DNA of 62,197 nucleotides from an uncultured Siphonobacter sp. (GTDB taxonomy: Bacteria > Bacteroidota > Bacteroidia > Cytophagales > Spirosomataceae): the NCBI GenBank assembly GCA_913774715.1, contig CAJYHS010000164.1:1-62197 (forward strand), written 5' to 3'. The position numbers and the translations under genes are program-made. The notes under the pieces were generated by a model. It was not told the DNA's origin. It worked only from the letters and a program-made list of their open reading frames with translations, and did no database searches. This document shows positions 44,005-52,710 of the stretch, piece after piece. How positions within the stretch are numbered: the first letter of the stretch is position 1; the number at the start of each line of letters is the position of its first letter.

Positions 44005-45468
44005 ATGGCGAAGGAAGCAGATATCCTAGACGAAATCACCAGTTCCGAATACAAATATGGGTTTGAGACCCTGATCGAAGCTGACGAAGCTCCGGCGGGG
44101 CTTAGTGAAGATATAGTGCGTTTTATTTCCGCAAAAAAGAATGAACCCGAGTGGATGCTGGAGTGGCGATTAAAAGCCTATCGCATGTGGCTGGAAATGA
44201 CGGAACCCGCTTGGGCGAACGTTCATTACGAAAAAGTAGATTACCAGGCCGTAAAATATTATTCAGCTCCCAAACAGAAAAAAACGGTTGAATCGCTGGA
44301 CGATATTGATCCGGAATTACGCCGTACGTTTGAGCGTCTGGGTATTTCCCTGAAAGAGCAGGAGCGTATTGCGGGTGTGGAGCGTCTGTCAGGCGTGGCA
44401 GTGGATGCCGTGATTGACTCCGTTTCGATTGCTACTACTTTTAAGAAAGACTTGGCTGAACGGGGTATTATCTTCTGTTCGATGACTGAAGCAATTCAGG
44501 AACACCCTGAGTTGATCAAGAAATACTTAGGATCGGTAGTACCTCCTAAAGATAACTTCTTTGCAGCGTTGAATGCAGCGGTTTTCTCGGATGGTTCATT
44601 CTGTTATATTCCTAAAGGCGTTCGTTGCCCGATGGAATTGTCTACGTATTTCCGTATCAACGCAGCCGGAACGGGTCAGTTTGAACGTACGCTGATCGTA
44701 GCGGACGAAGGAAGTTACGTAAGTTACCTCGAAGGTTGCACGGCTCCCATGCGGGATGAAAATCAGCTGCACGCGGCTGTTGTGGAATTGATTGCAGCAG
44801 AAAATGCCGAGATCAAGTACTCAACCGTACAGAACTGGTATCCTGGTGATAAAGAAGGTAAAGGAGGGATTTATAACTTCGTAACCAAACGCGGGATCTG
44901 CGATGGGGCGAATTCTAAAATCTCCTGGACTCAGGTAGAGACGGGTTCTGCCGTTACCTGGAAATATCCCTCTGTTATCCTGAAAGGTGATAACTCCATT
45001 GGTGAGTTTTATTCAGTCGCGGTAACTAACAATTATCAGCAGGCGGATACGGGAACCAAAATGATTCACATTGGTAAGAATACCAAGTCTCGCATTGTAT
45101 CGAAAGGTATTTCAGCGGGTCGTTCGCAGAACTCGTACCGTGGGTTAGTAGAAGTAATGAAACGGGCCGAAAATGCACGGAACTTCTCGCAGTGTGATTC
45201 TCTGTTATTAGGTGATAAATGTGGAGCACATACATTCCCTTATATTGAAGTTAAAAACAATACCGCAACCGTAGAGCACGAAGCAACAACTTCGAAAATT
45301 GGCGAAGACCAGTTATTCTACTGTAATCAGCGGGGTATTCCTTCCGAAGCAGCCGTTGCTCTGATTGTAAACGGTTATGCGAAGGAAGTATTGAATCAGC
45401 TTCCGATGGAGTTTGCTGTTGAGGCACAAAAACTGCTTGAAATCAGTCTGGAAGGAAGTGTAGGTTAA
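44005..45468 (+). CDS. sufB: Fe-S assembly scaffold subunit SufB
   Basis: 487 residues. Signature regions are the N-terminal [15 protein letters not shown] near residue 49, [12 protein letters not shown] near 211, [22 protein letters not shown] near 235, [21 protein letters not shown] near 279 and the C-terminal [33 protein letters not shown] near 425. SufB is the cluster-building subunit of SufBC2D. It sits alone on the plus strand behind an Lrp gene, while sufC and sufD are on the minus strand about 30 kb to the left. This is an unusual split of an operon that is normally contiguous. Confidence 0.97.
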   Translation: MAKEADILDEITSSEYKYGFETLIEADEAPAGLSEDIVRFISAKKNEPEWMLEWRLKAYRMWLEMTEPAWANVHYEKVDYQAVKYYSAPKQKKTVESLDDIDPELRRTFERLGISLKEQERIAGVERLSGVAVDAVIDSVSIATTFKKDLAERGIIFCSMTEAIQEHPELIKKYLGSVVPPKDNFFAALNAAVFSDGSFCYIPKGVRCPMELSTYFRINAAGTGQFERTLIVADEGSYVSYLEGCTAPMRDENQLHAAVVELIAAENAEIKYSTVQNWYPGDKEGKGGIYNFVTKRGICDGANSKISWTQVETGSAVTWKYPSVILKGDNSIGEFYSVAVTNNYQQADTGTKMIHIGKNTKSRIVSKGISAGRSQNSYRGLVEVMKRAENARNFSQCDSLLLGDKCGAHTFPYIEVKNNTATVEHEATTSKIGEDQLFYCNQRGIPSEAAVALIVNGYAKEVLNQLPMEFAVEAQKLLEISLEGSVG

Positions 45469-45593
45469 TTGGATTACTAGTTAGTTGTACTGCCCGATGT
45501 ATAGATTATACCGCCAGTTCATGAACGTGTAATGCAATCAATCGGACCTTCAATGAATTTTGAAAAAGAGTAGAACAGCTAGAAAATTTAACT

Positions 45594-46004
45594 GTGGACC
45601 ACGTTAAACAGATAGATACCATCGCTCAGGGCTTAGGTCAGTTAACTACCGAAATGGGCCGACGATTCGATCGGGTAGAAAACCGATTGGATCGTTTGGA
45701 AGCGGGTCAATATCAACTGGTCATTGCTCAGGCTGAATTTAACGTAAAGCTTGGTTTTTTAACGGATTGGGTAGATACATTATCTGGTCGTGTGGATGCG
45801 GTGTCAGACCAAGTAGCTACGTTATCCAATCGTGTAGATTCGTTATCCATTCGGATGGATACGTTATCTAACCGGATGGATTCCTTATCAGATCGGATGG
45901 ATACATTAACTGACCGCGTAGATAATCTGTCTGGTAAATTTGATGGTTTATCCGGTAAAATGGACATCGTTATTGATCTTTTACAGTCACGTAATGGGCA
46001 TTAA
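45594..46004 (+). CDS. Heptad-repeat coiled-coil protein
   Basis: 136 residues from a GTG at 45594; no in-frame ATG lies upstream before a stop. No signal or membrane segment is present. After a short N-terminal helix (MGRRFDRVENRLDRLEAG) and a linker, residues about 57-127 are a nearly perfect 7-residue repeat of the form D-x-L-S-x-R-M/V, in about nine copies, predicted to form a continuous coiled coil. The protein recalls small Bacteroidota and phage coiled-coil proteins of unknown role. It lies between sufB and the RluD-like gene and ends at its own terminator, so it is probably a separate unit. Confidence 0.72.
   Translation: MDHVKQIDTIAQGLGQLTTEMGRRFDRVENRLDRLEAGQYQLVIAQAEFNVKLGFLTDWVDTLSGRVDAVSDQVATLSNRVDSLSIRMDTLSNRMDSLSDRMDTLTDRVDNLSGKFDGLSGKMDIVIDLLQSRNGH
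45769..45963 (+). repeat. Degenerate 21-bp tandem repeats in the coiled-coil gene
   Basis: The DNA repeats with a 21-base period, recurrent words being GTAGAT/CGGATGGAT and TTATC, in about nine copies. It encodes the D-x-L-S-x-R-V/M heptads. Copies differ mainly at third positions, so the heptad is selected at protein level. Confidence 0.75.
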
Positions 46005-46034
46005 TTGATGCTCTTTCCTGATATCAGTAAACAT

Positions 46035-46057
46035 CCCCACCTTTTCAGAAGGTGGGG
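46035..46057 (+). terminator. Intrinsic terminator after the coiled-coil gene
   Basis: Nine-base perfect arms CCCCACCTT/AAGGTGGGG with a five-base loop and T run. Confidence 0.88.
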
Positions 46058-46083
46058 TTTTGTTTTAACAATACCTGTAACGT

Positions 46084-47106
46084 ATGAATACAGAAGCAGA
46101 AGAGTTAGAAGACGAGTTATTTGAACATCACCGAATTCTGGTGGATGCGGGTCAGAAACTAGCCCGGATTGACCAGTTTTTAACAGAAAAAATTCCGAAT
46201 GCTACCCGATCCAAAATTCAGGCGGGTATTGAAACGGAAGGCGTAAAGGTCAATGGAAAAGCAATCAAGGCGAGTTATAAAGTAAAACCGCTGGACGAAA
46301 TCGTTATTTCCCTGCCTCAACCACCTCGAGCCGAAACGGAGCTAATTCCTCAGAACATTCCGCTGGATATTCGTTACGAAGACGACGATTTGCTGGTATT
46401 ATATAAGCCTGCTGGCATGGTGGTGCATCCAGCTTATGGTAACTGGGACGGTACACTGGTGAATGCCCTGATTTACCATTTCCAGAATCTGCCGACAGGA
46501 AGAAACGGGGAAATCCGGCCGGGGCTGGTGCATCGTATTGACAAGGATACTTCGGGATTAATGGTTGTAGCCAAAAACGATTATGCCATGAGTCATTTGG
46601 CTCGTCAGTTTTTCGAACATACGATTGAACGAACGTATTATGCCCTGGTTTGGGGAGAACCTAAAGAAGAAAGCGGTACCATTGAAGGACATATTGGTCG
46701 CAGTTCCCGCGACCGAAAGGTAATGGATGTATTTCCAGATGGGGAATACGGAAAGCATGCCATTACTCATTATAAAGTCCTGAAAAATATGAAATACGTC
46801 AGTCTGGTGCAGTGTAACCTGGAAACCGGGCGTACGCACCAGATCCGGGCACATATGCGATACCTGGGGCATCCCCTGTTTAATGATGCTATGTACGGAG
46901 GAGATCGCATTGTGAAAGGAACGGTTTTTACCCGGTATCGTCAATTTGTTGAAAATTGCTTTGCCCTTTGCCCCAGACAAGCTCTTCATGCCAAATCCAT
47001 CGGTTTCGAACATCCAAAGACCAGGGAATGGCTTCAGTTTGATTCCGAACTTGCTCCGGACATCAAGGCAGTTATGGACAAATGGGAAGCCTATAGCCAA
47101 GTTTAA
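46084..47106 (+). CDS. RluA/RluD family pseudouridine synthase
   Basis: 340 residues. An S4 RNA-binding domain (about 20-85, with ARIDQFLTEKIPNATRSKIQ) precedes the RluA catalytic domain. The catalytic Asp is in LVHRIDKDTSGLMVVAKN near residue 152. Other family blocks are YKPAGMVVHP near 113 and LETGRTHQIRAHM near 243. RluD-type enzymes convert uridines 1911, 1915 and 1917 of 23S rRNA helix 69; which site this one modifies cannot be told. The preceding gap holds a terminator, so the gene starts its own transcript. Confidence 0.94.
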   Translation: MNTEAEELEDELFEHHRILVDAGQKLARIDQFLTEKIPNATRSKIQAGIETEGVKVNGKAIKASYKVKPLDEIVISLPQPPRAETELIPQNIPLDIRYEDDDLLVLYKPAGMVVHPAYGNWDGTLVNALIYHFQNLPTGRNGEIRPGLVHRIDKDTSGLMVVAKNDYAMSHLARQFFEHTIERTYYALVWGEPKEESGTIEGHIGRSSRDRKVMDVFPDGEYGKHAITHYKVLKNMKYVSLVQCNLETGRTHQIRAHMRYLGHPLFNDAMYGGDRIVKGTVFTRYRQFVENCFALCPRQALHAKSIGFEHPKTREWLQFDSELAPDIKAVMDKWEAYSQV

Positions 47107-47221
47107 AGTTGGCAGTTAGAAAGTAAAACATCAAAGGTGGGTAGTTCTGTTCGGATGAATGTAATGAGATTTTTGTTGAAGAAGGAACTCCTAATCCCAC
47201 ACTCCAAACGTATTTTCCCTT

Positions 47222-47671
47222 ATGAGTACGATTATTAGAAAGGCAACGCCTGAAGATGTACCTTCGATTTATCAGCTAATTGTGGAGCTGGCGGAATATG
47301 AAAAAGCTTTACATGAAGTAAGTAATACGCCGGATCAACTACTTAAAGATGGGTTTGGTGAGAATCCTTTATTTGGAACAATCATAGCCGAAGTAAAGGG
47401 TGAAGTGGTGGGAATGTCTTTATATTATTACCGATACTCTACCTGGAAAGGGAAACGATTATACCTCGAAGATTTAATCATTAAAGAAGCCTTCCGGGGG
47501 TATGGGTTAGGAAAACGCCTTTTAGAAGCCACGGTAGAAGAGGCCAGACAAACCGAATGTTCCGGGTTGATGTGGCAGGTGCTTGACTGGAATGAACCTT
47601 CGATTGAATTTTACAAGAAGTTTGGAGCCAAGCTGGATGGTGAATGGATTAACTGCCATTTTGATTTATAA
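47222..47671 (+). CDS. GNAT family N-acetyltransferase (SSAT-like)
   Basis: 149 residues, one GNAT domain. It begins IIRKATPEDVPSIYQLI. The acetyl-CoA motif is EDLIIKEAFRGYGLGKRLLE near residue 79, and the end is WNEPSIEFYKKFGAKLDGEW. This layout fits the diamine/spermidine acetyltransferase and thialysine acetyltransferase branch. The substrate is not proven. It is transcribed alone with a terminator three bases after the stop. Confidence 0.92.
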   Translation: MSTIIRKATPEDVPSIYQLIVELAEYEKALHEVSNTPDQLLKDGFGENPLFGTIIAEVKGEVVGMSLYYYRYSTWKGKRLYLEDLIIKEAFRGYGLGKRLLEATVEEARQTECSGLMWQVLDWNEPSIEFYKKFGAKLDGEWINCHFDL

Positions 47672-47673
47672 GG

Positions 47674-47703
47674 AAGAGCCTCAATCGCAGGATTGAGGCT
47701 CTT
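47674..47703 (+). terminator. Intrinsic terminator after the GNAT gene
   Basis: Thirteen-base perfect arms AAGAGCCTCAATC/GATTGAGGCTCTT with a GCAG loop and T run. Confidence 0.92.
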
Positions 47704-47812
47704 TTGTTGGGTATAAGGCCGACCTAAATAAGGTTACCGCCCGGAGCCCCGATAGTACGGGTTGCTGAAAAGCCCCCTTTTGTCCTACCATTGTGTCTTT
47801 TACCGAAAACCT

Positions 47813-49114
47813 ATGTTACGTTCCATACTCGCTGGAGTTCTTTTTCTTGGCCTAGGAACGGCTTCTGCTCAGTCATATCGCTTTGATTTTGGGGCAGGTC
47901 CAGTGGCTCGTGGTTACACCAAAGTAACTCCAGATATGCTATATACGACTGAGCTAGGTTATGGTTTTTTACCAGGATTTCCTGTGCAGGGGTTCTATGC
48001 CGTTCGTTACTTGCGAGATTATGTTACCAGCTCTCAGCCTTTCTTTTTTTCGGTTAAACTGCCGGAAGGTAACTATGATGTGAAGGTGTTGCTGGGCGAT
48101 GAAAAAGACGCATCTTATACTACCATTAAAGTCGAAAATCGGCGATTGATGTTGGAAAAAGTAGAAACGAAACCTCGCAAGTTAGTTTGGAAAGAATTCA
48201 CAGTGAATGTAAAATCTGCACGAATTTCGGATCAGGATTCGGTTCGTTTAAAGCCAAGAGAAAAGGAATACTTGCACTGGGACAATCAGTTAACCTTCGA
48301 ATTTACGGATGCCTTACCTAAAGTAGCTGCTCTGGAAATTCGTCGGAATGCCAAAGCCCAAACGGTTTTTCTGGCGGGAAACTCAACGGTAGTAGATCAG
48401 GCTCAGGAGCCTTACGCGGCGTGGGGGCAGATGATTCCCCGTTTTTTCAAACCTGAGAAAATTGCCATCGCCAACCATGCCGAATCGGGGGAGTCACTGC
48501 GAAGCTTTTGGGCCGAAAAAAGGCTCGAAAAAATATTGAGTGTACTCAAGCCAAATGATTATGTCTTTATTGAATTTGCTCACAATGATCAGAAACAGAA
48601 GGATTTACAGCCTTTTGTTGGCTACAAGGAATTACTAAAACGATACATTCAATCGGTACGGGAAAAAGGAGGGAAGCCTGTCCTGGTAACTTCTATGCAT
48701 AGAAGAAACTTTGATAACGCGGGTAAGATCATAAATACTCTTGGAGATTTTCCTGAAGCTATGAGGCAGGTAGCCAAAGAAGAAAATACCCCTTTAATTG
48801 ATCTTAATGCCCTCAGTAAAACCCTTTGGGAGGCATTGGGACCAAAAGAATCCGAGAAGGCTTTTGTTCACGTAACAGCGGGTAGCTTACCGGGAGTAAC
48901 GAAAGACATTCATGATAATACCCATTTCAGCAATTACGGAGCTTACTTATTGGCCCAATGTATCGTGAACGGAATCAAATCAGCCCAACTGGATCTGGCG
49001 AAAGAATTGGTGGAAGACCTGCCTGCTTTTGATCCGGCTCATCCGCCGCTGGCTGAGAAATGGCAGTTCCCGGCAAGTCCATTGATGGAACATGTTAAAC
49101 CCGACGGTAACTAA
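47813..49114 (+). CDS. Rhamnogalacturonan acetylesterase-like SGNH hydrolase with N-terminal beta-sandwich
   Basis: 433 residues from the ATG at 47813 (the frame allows 47762). The signal peptide ends GTASAQ. Residues about 20-175 form a beta-sandwich (galactose-binding-like) domain. The SGNH esterase domain follows with VFLAGNSTVVD (Ser block I), NHAESGESLRSFW (Gly block II), FIEFAHNDQKQ (Asn block III) and DNTHFSNYGAYLL (Asp/His block V). Such enzymes remove acetyl groups from rhamnogalacturonan I (CE12). It is followed on the same strand by a second acetylesterase and a GH105 hydrolase, forming a small RG-I degradation cluster. Confidence 0.9.
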   Translation: MLRSILAGVLFLGLGTASAQSYRFDFGAGPVARGYTKVTPDMLYTTELGYGFLPGFPVQGFYAVRYLRDYVTSSQPFFFSVKLPEGNYDVKVLLGDEKDASYTTIKVENRRLMLEKVETKPRKLVWKEFTVNVKSARISDQDSVRLKPREKEYLHWDNQLTFEFTDALPKVAALEIRRNAKAQTVFLAGNSTVVDQAQEPYAAWGQMIPRFFKPEKIAIANHAESGESLRSFWAEKRLEKILSVLKPNDYVFIEFAHNDQKQKDLQPFVGYKELLKRYIQSVREKGGKPVLVTSMHRRNFDNAGKIINTLGDFPEAMRQVAKEENTPLIDLNALSKTLWEALGPKESEKAFVHVTAGSLPGVTKDIHDNTHFSNYGAYLLAQCIVNGIKSAQLDLAKELVEDLPAFDPAHPPLAEKWQFPASPLMEHVKPDGN

Positions 49115-49187
49115 TTATCAGTTAATGAGTTGAACCTATTTTTAAATCTGGACGAGGGGTCGAATCCCTCCGTATTAACCTAATACA

Positions 49188-49976
49188 ATGCATCTACTGA
49201 AACGTATTTTTCTATTCGCTTTGGTTCTAACCCTTGCTCTGGCGGCTCGCCCCAAAGTAAAACCTACCTTATACCTGATTGGTGATTCTACCGTAAAAAA
49301 CAGTTCGGATAAAGGTGAAAAAGGGCTTTGGGGCTGGGGTCATTTTCTTCCGGAATTCTTTGATACCACTCGACTGCATATCGAAAATCACGCGATTGGA
49401 GGTCGCTCCAGCCGAACTTTTCATACCGAAGGACGATGGGAAAAAATCATCACTCGTCTCCAGCCTGGTGATTATGTACTCATGCAATTTGGCCACAATG
49501 ATGCAGGTGCTCTGGACGATACCGCCCGGGCACGTGGCAGTATACGGGGTATTGGAGATGAAACGAAAGATATCTATAATCCCATTCAAAAACGACCCGA
49601 AACGGTACATACTTACGGTTGGTACATGAAAAAATACATTACTGAGGCTCAGGCCAAAGGAGCCATTCCGGTGGTATTATCACTGGTTCCCCGTAATAAT
49701 TGGAAGGAAGGAAAAGTAGCCCGCGGTTCTTCGGATTATGGTCTTTGGGCTAAACAAATCGCTGAACAAACTGGAGCGAAATTTATTGATCTGAATGAAA
49801 TAGTAGCGAAACGTTACGAAGAAATGGGTCAGGAGAAAGTAGCCAAGGAATACTTTACTGAAATCGACCATACCCATACTTCGCTGGAGGGAGCTCGGCT
49901 GAATGCGTCCTCAGTGGTGGAAGGAATAAAGGCAACCAAAGGGCTGAAACTCGCTAAATTCTTAAGTAAAAAATAA
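49188..49976 (+). CDS. Rhamnogalacturonan acetylesterase-like SGNH hydrolase (CE12)
   Basis: 262 residues with a hydrophobic leader (IFLFALVLTLALAARP). The SGNH blocks are complete: LYLIGDSTVKNSS (Ser), NHAIGGRSSRTF (Gly), VLMQFGHNDAG (Asn) and EIDHTHTSLEGA (Asp and His). This is the single-domain form of the enzyme also encoded just upstream. The two paralogues probably act on different acetyl positions or fragment sizes; that is inference. Confidence 0.92.
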   Translation: MHLLKRIFLFALVLTLALAARPKVKPTLYLIGDSTVKNSSDKGEKGLWGWGHFLPEFFDTTRLHIENHAIGGRSSRTFHTEGRWEKIITRLQPGDYVLMQFGHNDAGALDDTARARGSIRGIGDETKDIYNPIQKRPETVHTYGWYMKKYITEAQAKGAIPVVLSLVPRNNWKEGKVARGSSDYGLWAKQIAEQTGAKFIDLNEIVAKRYEEMGQEKVAKEYFTEIDHTHTSLEGARLNASSVVEGIKATKGLKLAKFLSKK

Positions 49977-50031
49977 CGTTTTATACGGGTTAATGGATTG
50001 CGATTACTGTCTTATTGTAAACGTATCAATT

Positions 50032-51159
50032 ATGAAAAAAAGATTCCTGACCATCATTGGTTTGCTTGTGTTGAGTACTGGCGTTCAGGCTCAGAAGCTT
50101 TCCAAAACCAAGGATATTTTGGAACCGATGCAACGAGCCAATGCTTATTTCATGCAAAAATGGCCAGATACTGGTAAAGAAATAGTTACGAATATTGCCC
50201 GGCCCAGTAACATCTGGACGCGGGCGGTCTATTACGAAGGACTGTTGGCTTTACACGACATAGATAAGAAAAAAGAATATCTGGACTACGCCTATGCCTG
50301 GGGTGAATCGCATAAATGGGGTTTGCGTGGCGGTATCAAGACCCGTAATGCCGATAATCAGTGTTGCGGGCAGACGTACCTGGCTTTATACGAAATGAAT
50401 CCTTCGAAGAAGGAGTGCATGCACGACATAAAAGCCAGTATCGACAGTATGATGGCAACATCGAAAGTAAGCGACTGGACCTGGATTGACGCCATTCAGA
50501 TGGCCATGCCCGTGTTTGCGAAACTGGGTCAGATGACGGATAACCCAGCTTACTACGAACGCATGTACGAAATGTACAAACATTCCAAAGAAATAGAAGG
50601 AGGAAAGGGGCTTTACAATCCGGAGGATAAACTTTGGTGGCGGGATAAGGATTTCGTTCCGCCCTATAAAGAACCTAACGGTGAAGATTGTTACTGGTCG
50701 CGTGGGAATGGCTGGGTTGTAGCAGCGATGGTTCGAGTATTACAAATCATTCCTAAAAATGCTCCCCACCGTGATGAATATCAGAAAATGCTGGTGGATA
50801 TGCTGAGTGCCTTGCCTAAGATTCAGCGGACGGACGGTTTCTGGAATGCCAGTCTTCACGATCCCACCAATTACGGAGGAAAAGAAGCAACTGGAACTTC
50901 GCTCTTTATATATGGCATGGCCTGGGGTATCAATCAGGGAATTATTCCAGCGAAAACGTATCGTCCTGTCGTACTGAAAGCCTGGAATGCTCTGGTGAAA
51001 GAATCCGTTCAGCCTAACGGGTTTTTAGGGTATGTGCAGGGAACGGGTAAAGAACCAAAGGACGGCCAGCCGGTAACCGTAAGCAGTAAACCCGACTTTG
51101 AAGATTACGGTTTAGGCTGTTTTCTGCTGGCCGGAAGCGAAGTGTATAAAATGAAATGA
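50032..51159 (+). CDS. Unsaturated rhamnogalacturonyl hydrolase, GH105 (YesR/YteR-like)
   Basis: 375 residues from the ATG at 50032 (the longer frame begins at 49993). The signal peptide ends TGVQAQ. Catalytic landmarks are RNADNQCCGQTY near residue 105 (first Asp) and WTWIDAIQMAMPVFAKLG near 145 (second Asp), followed by YWSRGNGWVVAAMVRVL near 223. It trims delta-4,5-unsaturated galacturonic acid from rhamnogalacturonan lyase products in the periplasm. With the two acetylesterases it makes a three-gene RG-I unit. No lyase is seen in the window. Confidence 0.93.
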   Translation: MKKRFLTIIGLLVLSTGVQAQKLSKTKDILEPMQRANAYFMQKWPDTGKEIVTNIARPSNIWTRAVYYEGLLALHDIDKKKEYLDYAYAWGESHKWGLRGGIKTRNADNQCCGQTYLALYEMNPSKKECMHDIKASIDSMMATSKVSDWTWIDAIQMAMPVFAKLGQMTDNPAYYERMYEMYKHSKEIEGGKGLYNPEDKLWWRDKDFVPPYKEPNGEDCYWSRGNGWVVAAMVRVLQIIPKNAPHRDEYQKMLVDMLSALPKIQRTDGFWNASLHDPTNYGGKEATGTSLFIYGMAWGINQGIIPAKTYRPVVLKAWNALVKESVQPNGFLGYVQGTGKEPKDGQPVTVSSKPDFEDYGLGCFLLAGSEVYKMK

Positions 51160-51165
51160 GTTGTT

Positions 51166-51219
51166 AGTTGATGGTTGTTGTTAGACGTAGTTACTGTTAA
51201 CAACTAATAACCATCAACT
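51166..51219. repeat. Palindromic word-repeat spacer
   Basis: The perfect 11-base arms AGTTGATGGTT (51166-51176) and AACCATCAACT (51209-51219) enclose GTTGTTAGAC and TTAACAACTAAT, the same vocabulary as the spacers in the suf region. It leads straight into the long terminator. Confidence 0.75.
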
Positions 51220-51275
51220 GTCATAAAAAGCAACACCCCGATCCTGTAAGATCGGGGTGTTGCTTTTTATGACAG
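51218..51275. terminator. Long perfect terminator hairpin reaching into trmD
   Basis: Two perfect 26-base arms with a six-base loop. The stem contains CAACACCCCGATC/GATCGGGGTGTTG followed by T runs on both sides. The right arm covers the last three codons of the convergent trmD gene. Confidence 0.92.
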
Positions 51276-51953
51276 TAAATCAGGTCGTCTTTGCTGGGTT
51301 CGTTCAACGGCCTGTTCATGTCTCCAGTCCTGAATTTTAGCGTCGTGACCGGACAGTAATACATCCGGGACTTTATGTCCTTCCCATTCTGAAGGTCGGG
51401 TATATACTGGAGGAGCTAAGAGATTATCCTGAAAAGAGTCCGTTAAAGCGGAAGTTTCATCCCCTAATACACCAGGTAATAAGCGGATGATTGCATCCGA
51501 TATAACCGAGGCCGCTAATTCTCCACCGGACAATACGTAATCACCAATACTGATTTCCTTCGTTACAAAAATCTCCCGCAGTCGTTCGTCAATTCCTTTA
51601 TAATGACCGCAGATAATGATCAGGTTTTCGGTCATGGAAAGCGTATTGGCTGTTCGCTGATTGAAACGTTCACCGTCGGGAGCCGTATAAATGACCTCGT
51701 CGTACGTACGTTCGGATTGCAATTTGCGGATTAGCTGGGCAATGGGGTCAATCATTAAGACCATGCCCGCACCGCCGCCGAAGGGATAATCGTCAATCTG
51801 TTTGTATTTACCAATGCCGTAGTCGTGCAGGTTGTGAATATGAACCTCGACATGGCCTTTTTCCTGAGCCCGTTTGACAATCGAGTTTTGAAAAAAGCTA
51901 TCCAGTAATTCAGGAACGGCACTAATAATATCCAAACGCATGGTAATAATCAT
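51267..51953 (-). CDS. trmD: tRNA (guanine-N1)-methyltransferase TrmD
   Basis: 228 residues. TrmD methylates G37 of tRNAs with G36 using S-adenosylmethionine. The trefoil-knot residues are in [13 protein letters not shown] near 117, [14 protein letters not shown] near 137 and [21 protein letters not shown] near 180. A second start, MRLDII at 51941, is equally plausible and gives 224 residues. It ends inside the long terminator. It follows rimM and rpsP on the same strand, the usual ribosome-maturation set. Confidence 0.97.
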   Translation of the reverse strand: MIITMRLDIISAVPELLDSFFQNSIVKRAQEKGHVEVHIHNLHDYGIGKYKQIDDYPFGGGAGMVLMIDPIAQLIRKLQSERTYDEVIYTAPDGERFNQRTANTLSMTENLIIICGHYKGIDERLREIFVTKEISIGDYVLSGGELAASVISDAIIRLLPGVLGDETSALTDSFQDNLLAPPVYTRPSEWEGHKVPDVLLSGHDAKIQDWRHEQAVERTQQRRPDLLS

Positions 51954-52025
51954 TGAAACCGAACATAGGGAAATCTCCCCAGTCAGCAGAACCTAACAAA
52001 AAGTAATAATCAATTAACAACGCGA

Positions 52026-52601
52026 CTAAACGTCGTCTTCCTCGCCGTCGTCATCCCGTTCTTCAGAATCCTTCGCTTCGCTCATGTAAATATCGAGCAA
52101 ACCCTCAGGGAGGGTAACGGTCAGGGTCTGAGCTTCGTGGTCAGCTCCTCCTATCATTTCGTCGATAACAGGAATCAAAACTTCTTTGCCTTCGTAATCC
52201 ATCACCATCAGATCATGGTGGGAGAGGGCAGCGAATTCACGAACTTTACCTAAAGGTCCTAAATTCGTATCAATCACCTGATAACCTACTACTTCATGAA
52301 AGTAAAATTGATCGTCATCCAGATCGGGGAGGTTATCCAGCGTTAACCAAAGTTTGGCACCCACTAGCGGCATGGCCTTTTCAATGGTATTAATGTCCTC
52401 AAATTTGGTAATAATACGATTGGACTGGATGTTAATATTTTCAATGAAAAAGGGAATTAGTTGCCCTTTTACCTCAACTAATACACTATCCAGTTCTTCG
52501 TATTCAAATGGATCGTCCACCTCAAAAAGCATCTGCACTTCGCCTTTCAGGCCGTGAGCTTTGGTGATCCGTCCTAATTCGTAACAATCTTCTTTTGTCA
52601 T
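52026..52601 (-). CDS. rimM: 16S rRNA maturation factor RimM
   Basis: 191 residues. The N-terminal beta-barrel begins CYELGRITKAHGLKGEVQ, the usual RimM opening. The PRC-barrel is recognisable by DDDQFYFHEVVGYQVIDTN near residue 95 and LIPVIDEMIGGADHEAQTL near 140. RimM binds S19 and assists 30S head assembly. The C-terminus is an acidic tail rich in Asp and Glu, longer than usual. It starts 109 bases after rpsP, with a terminator hairpin in between. Confidence 0.95.
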   Translation of the reverse strand: MTKEDCYELGRITKAHGLKGEVQMLFEVDDPFEYEELDSVLVEVKGQLIPFFIENINIQSNRIITKFEDINTIEKAMPLVGAKLWLTLDNLPDLDDDQFYFHEVVGYQVIDTNLGPLGKVREFAALSHHDLMVMDYEGKEVLIPVIDEMIGGADHEAQTLTVTLPEGLLDIYMSEAKDSEERDDDGEEDDV

Positions 52602-52655
52602 GCTCTTTTAAAGCGATCTATAACCAGTGAGCGATTTTCTATAGCTCAAAAATAA

Positions 52656-52688
52656 AGCAAGTCCGCCGGGAAACCCGCCAGACTTGCT
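52656..52688 (-). terminator. Hairpin between rpsP and rimM, possible partial terminator
   Basis: The eight-base outer arms AGCAAGTC/GACTTGCT with an inner CGGG/CCCG stem are followed on the minus strand by TTTATTTTTG. It lies within the rpsP-rimM-trmD operon and would lower rimM and trmD relative to rpsP. Confidence 0.7.
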
Positions 52689-52710
52689 AAAATCGTTTAC
52701 AGGAAGAAGC

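Noticed and set aside
45728-45967. Antisense 79-codon ORF in the coiled-coil gene
   Set aside because: It is the mirror of the repetitive heptad DNA; repeats leave all frames open.
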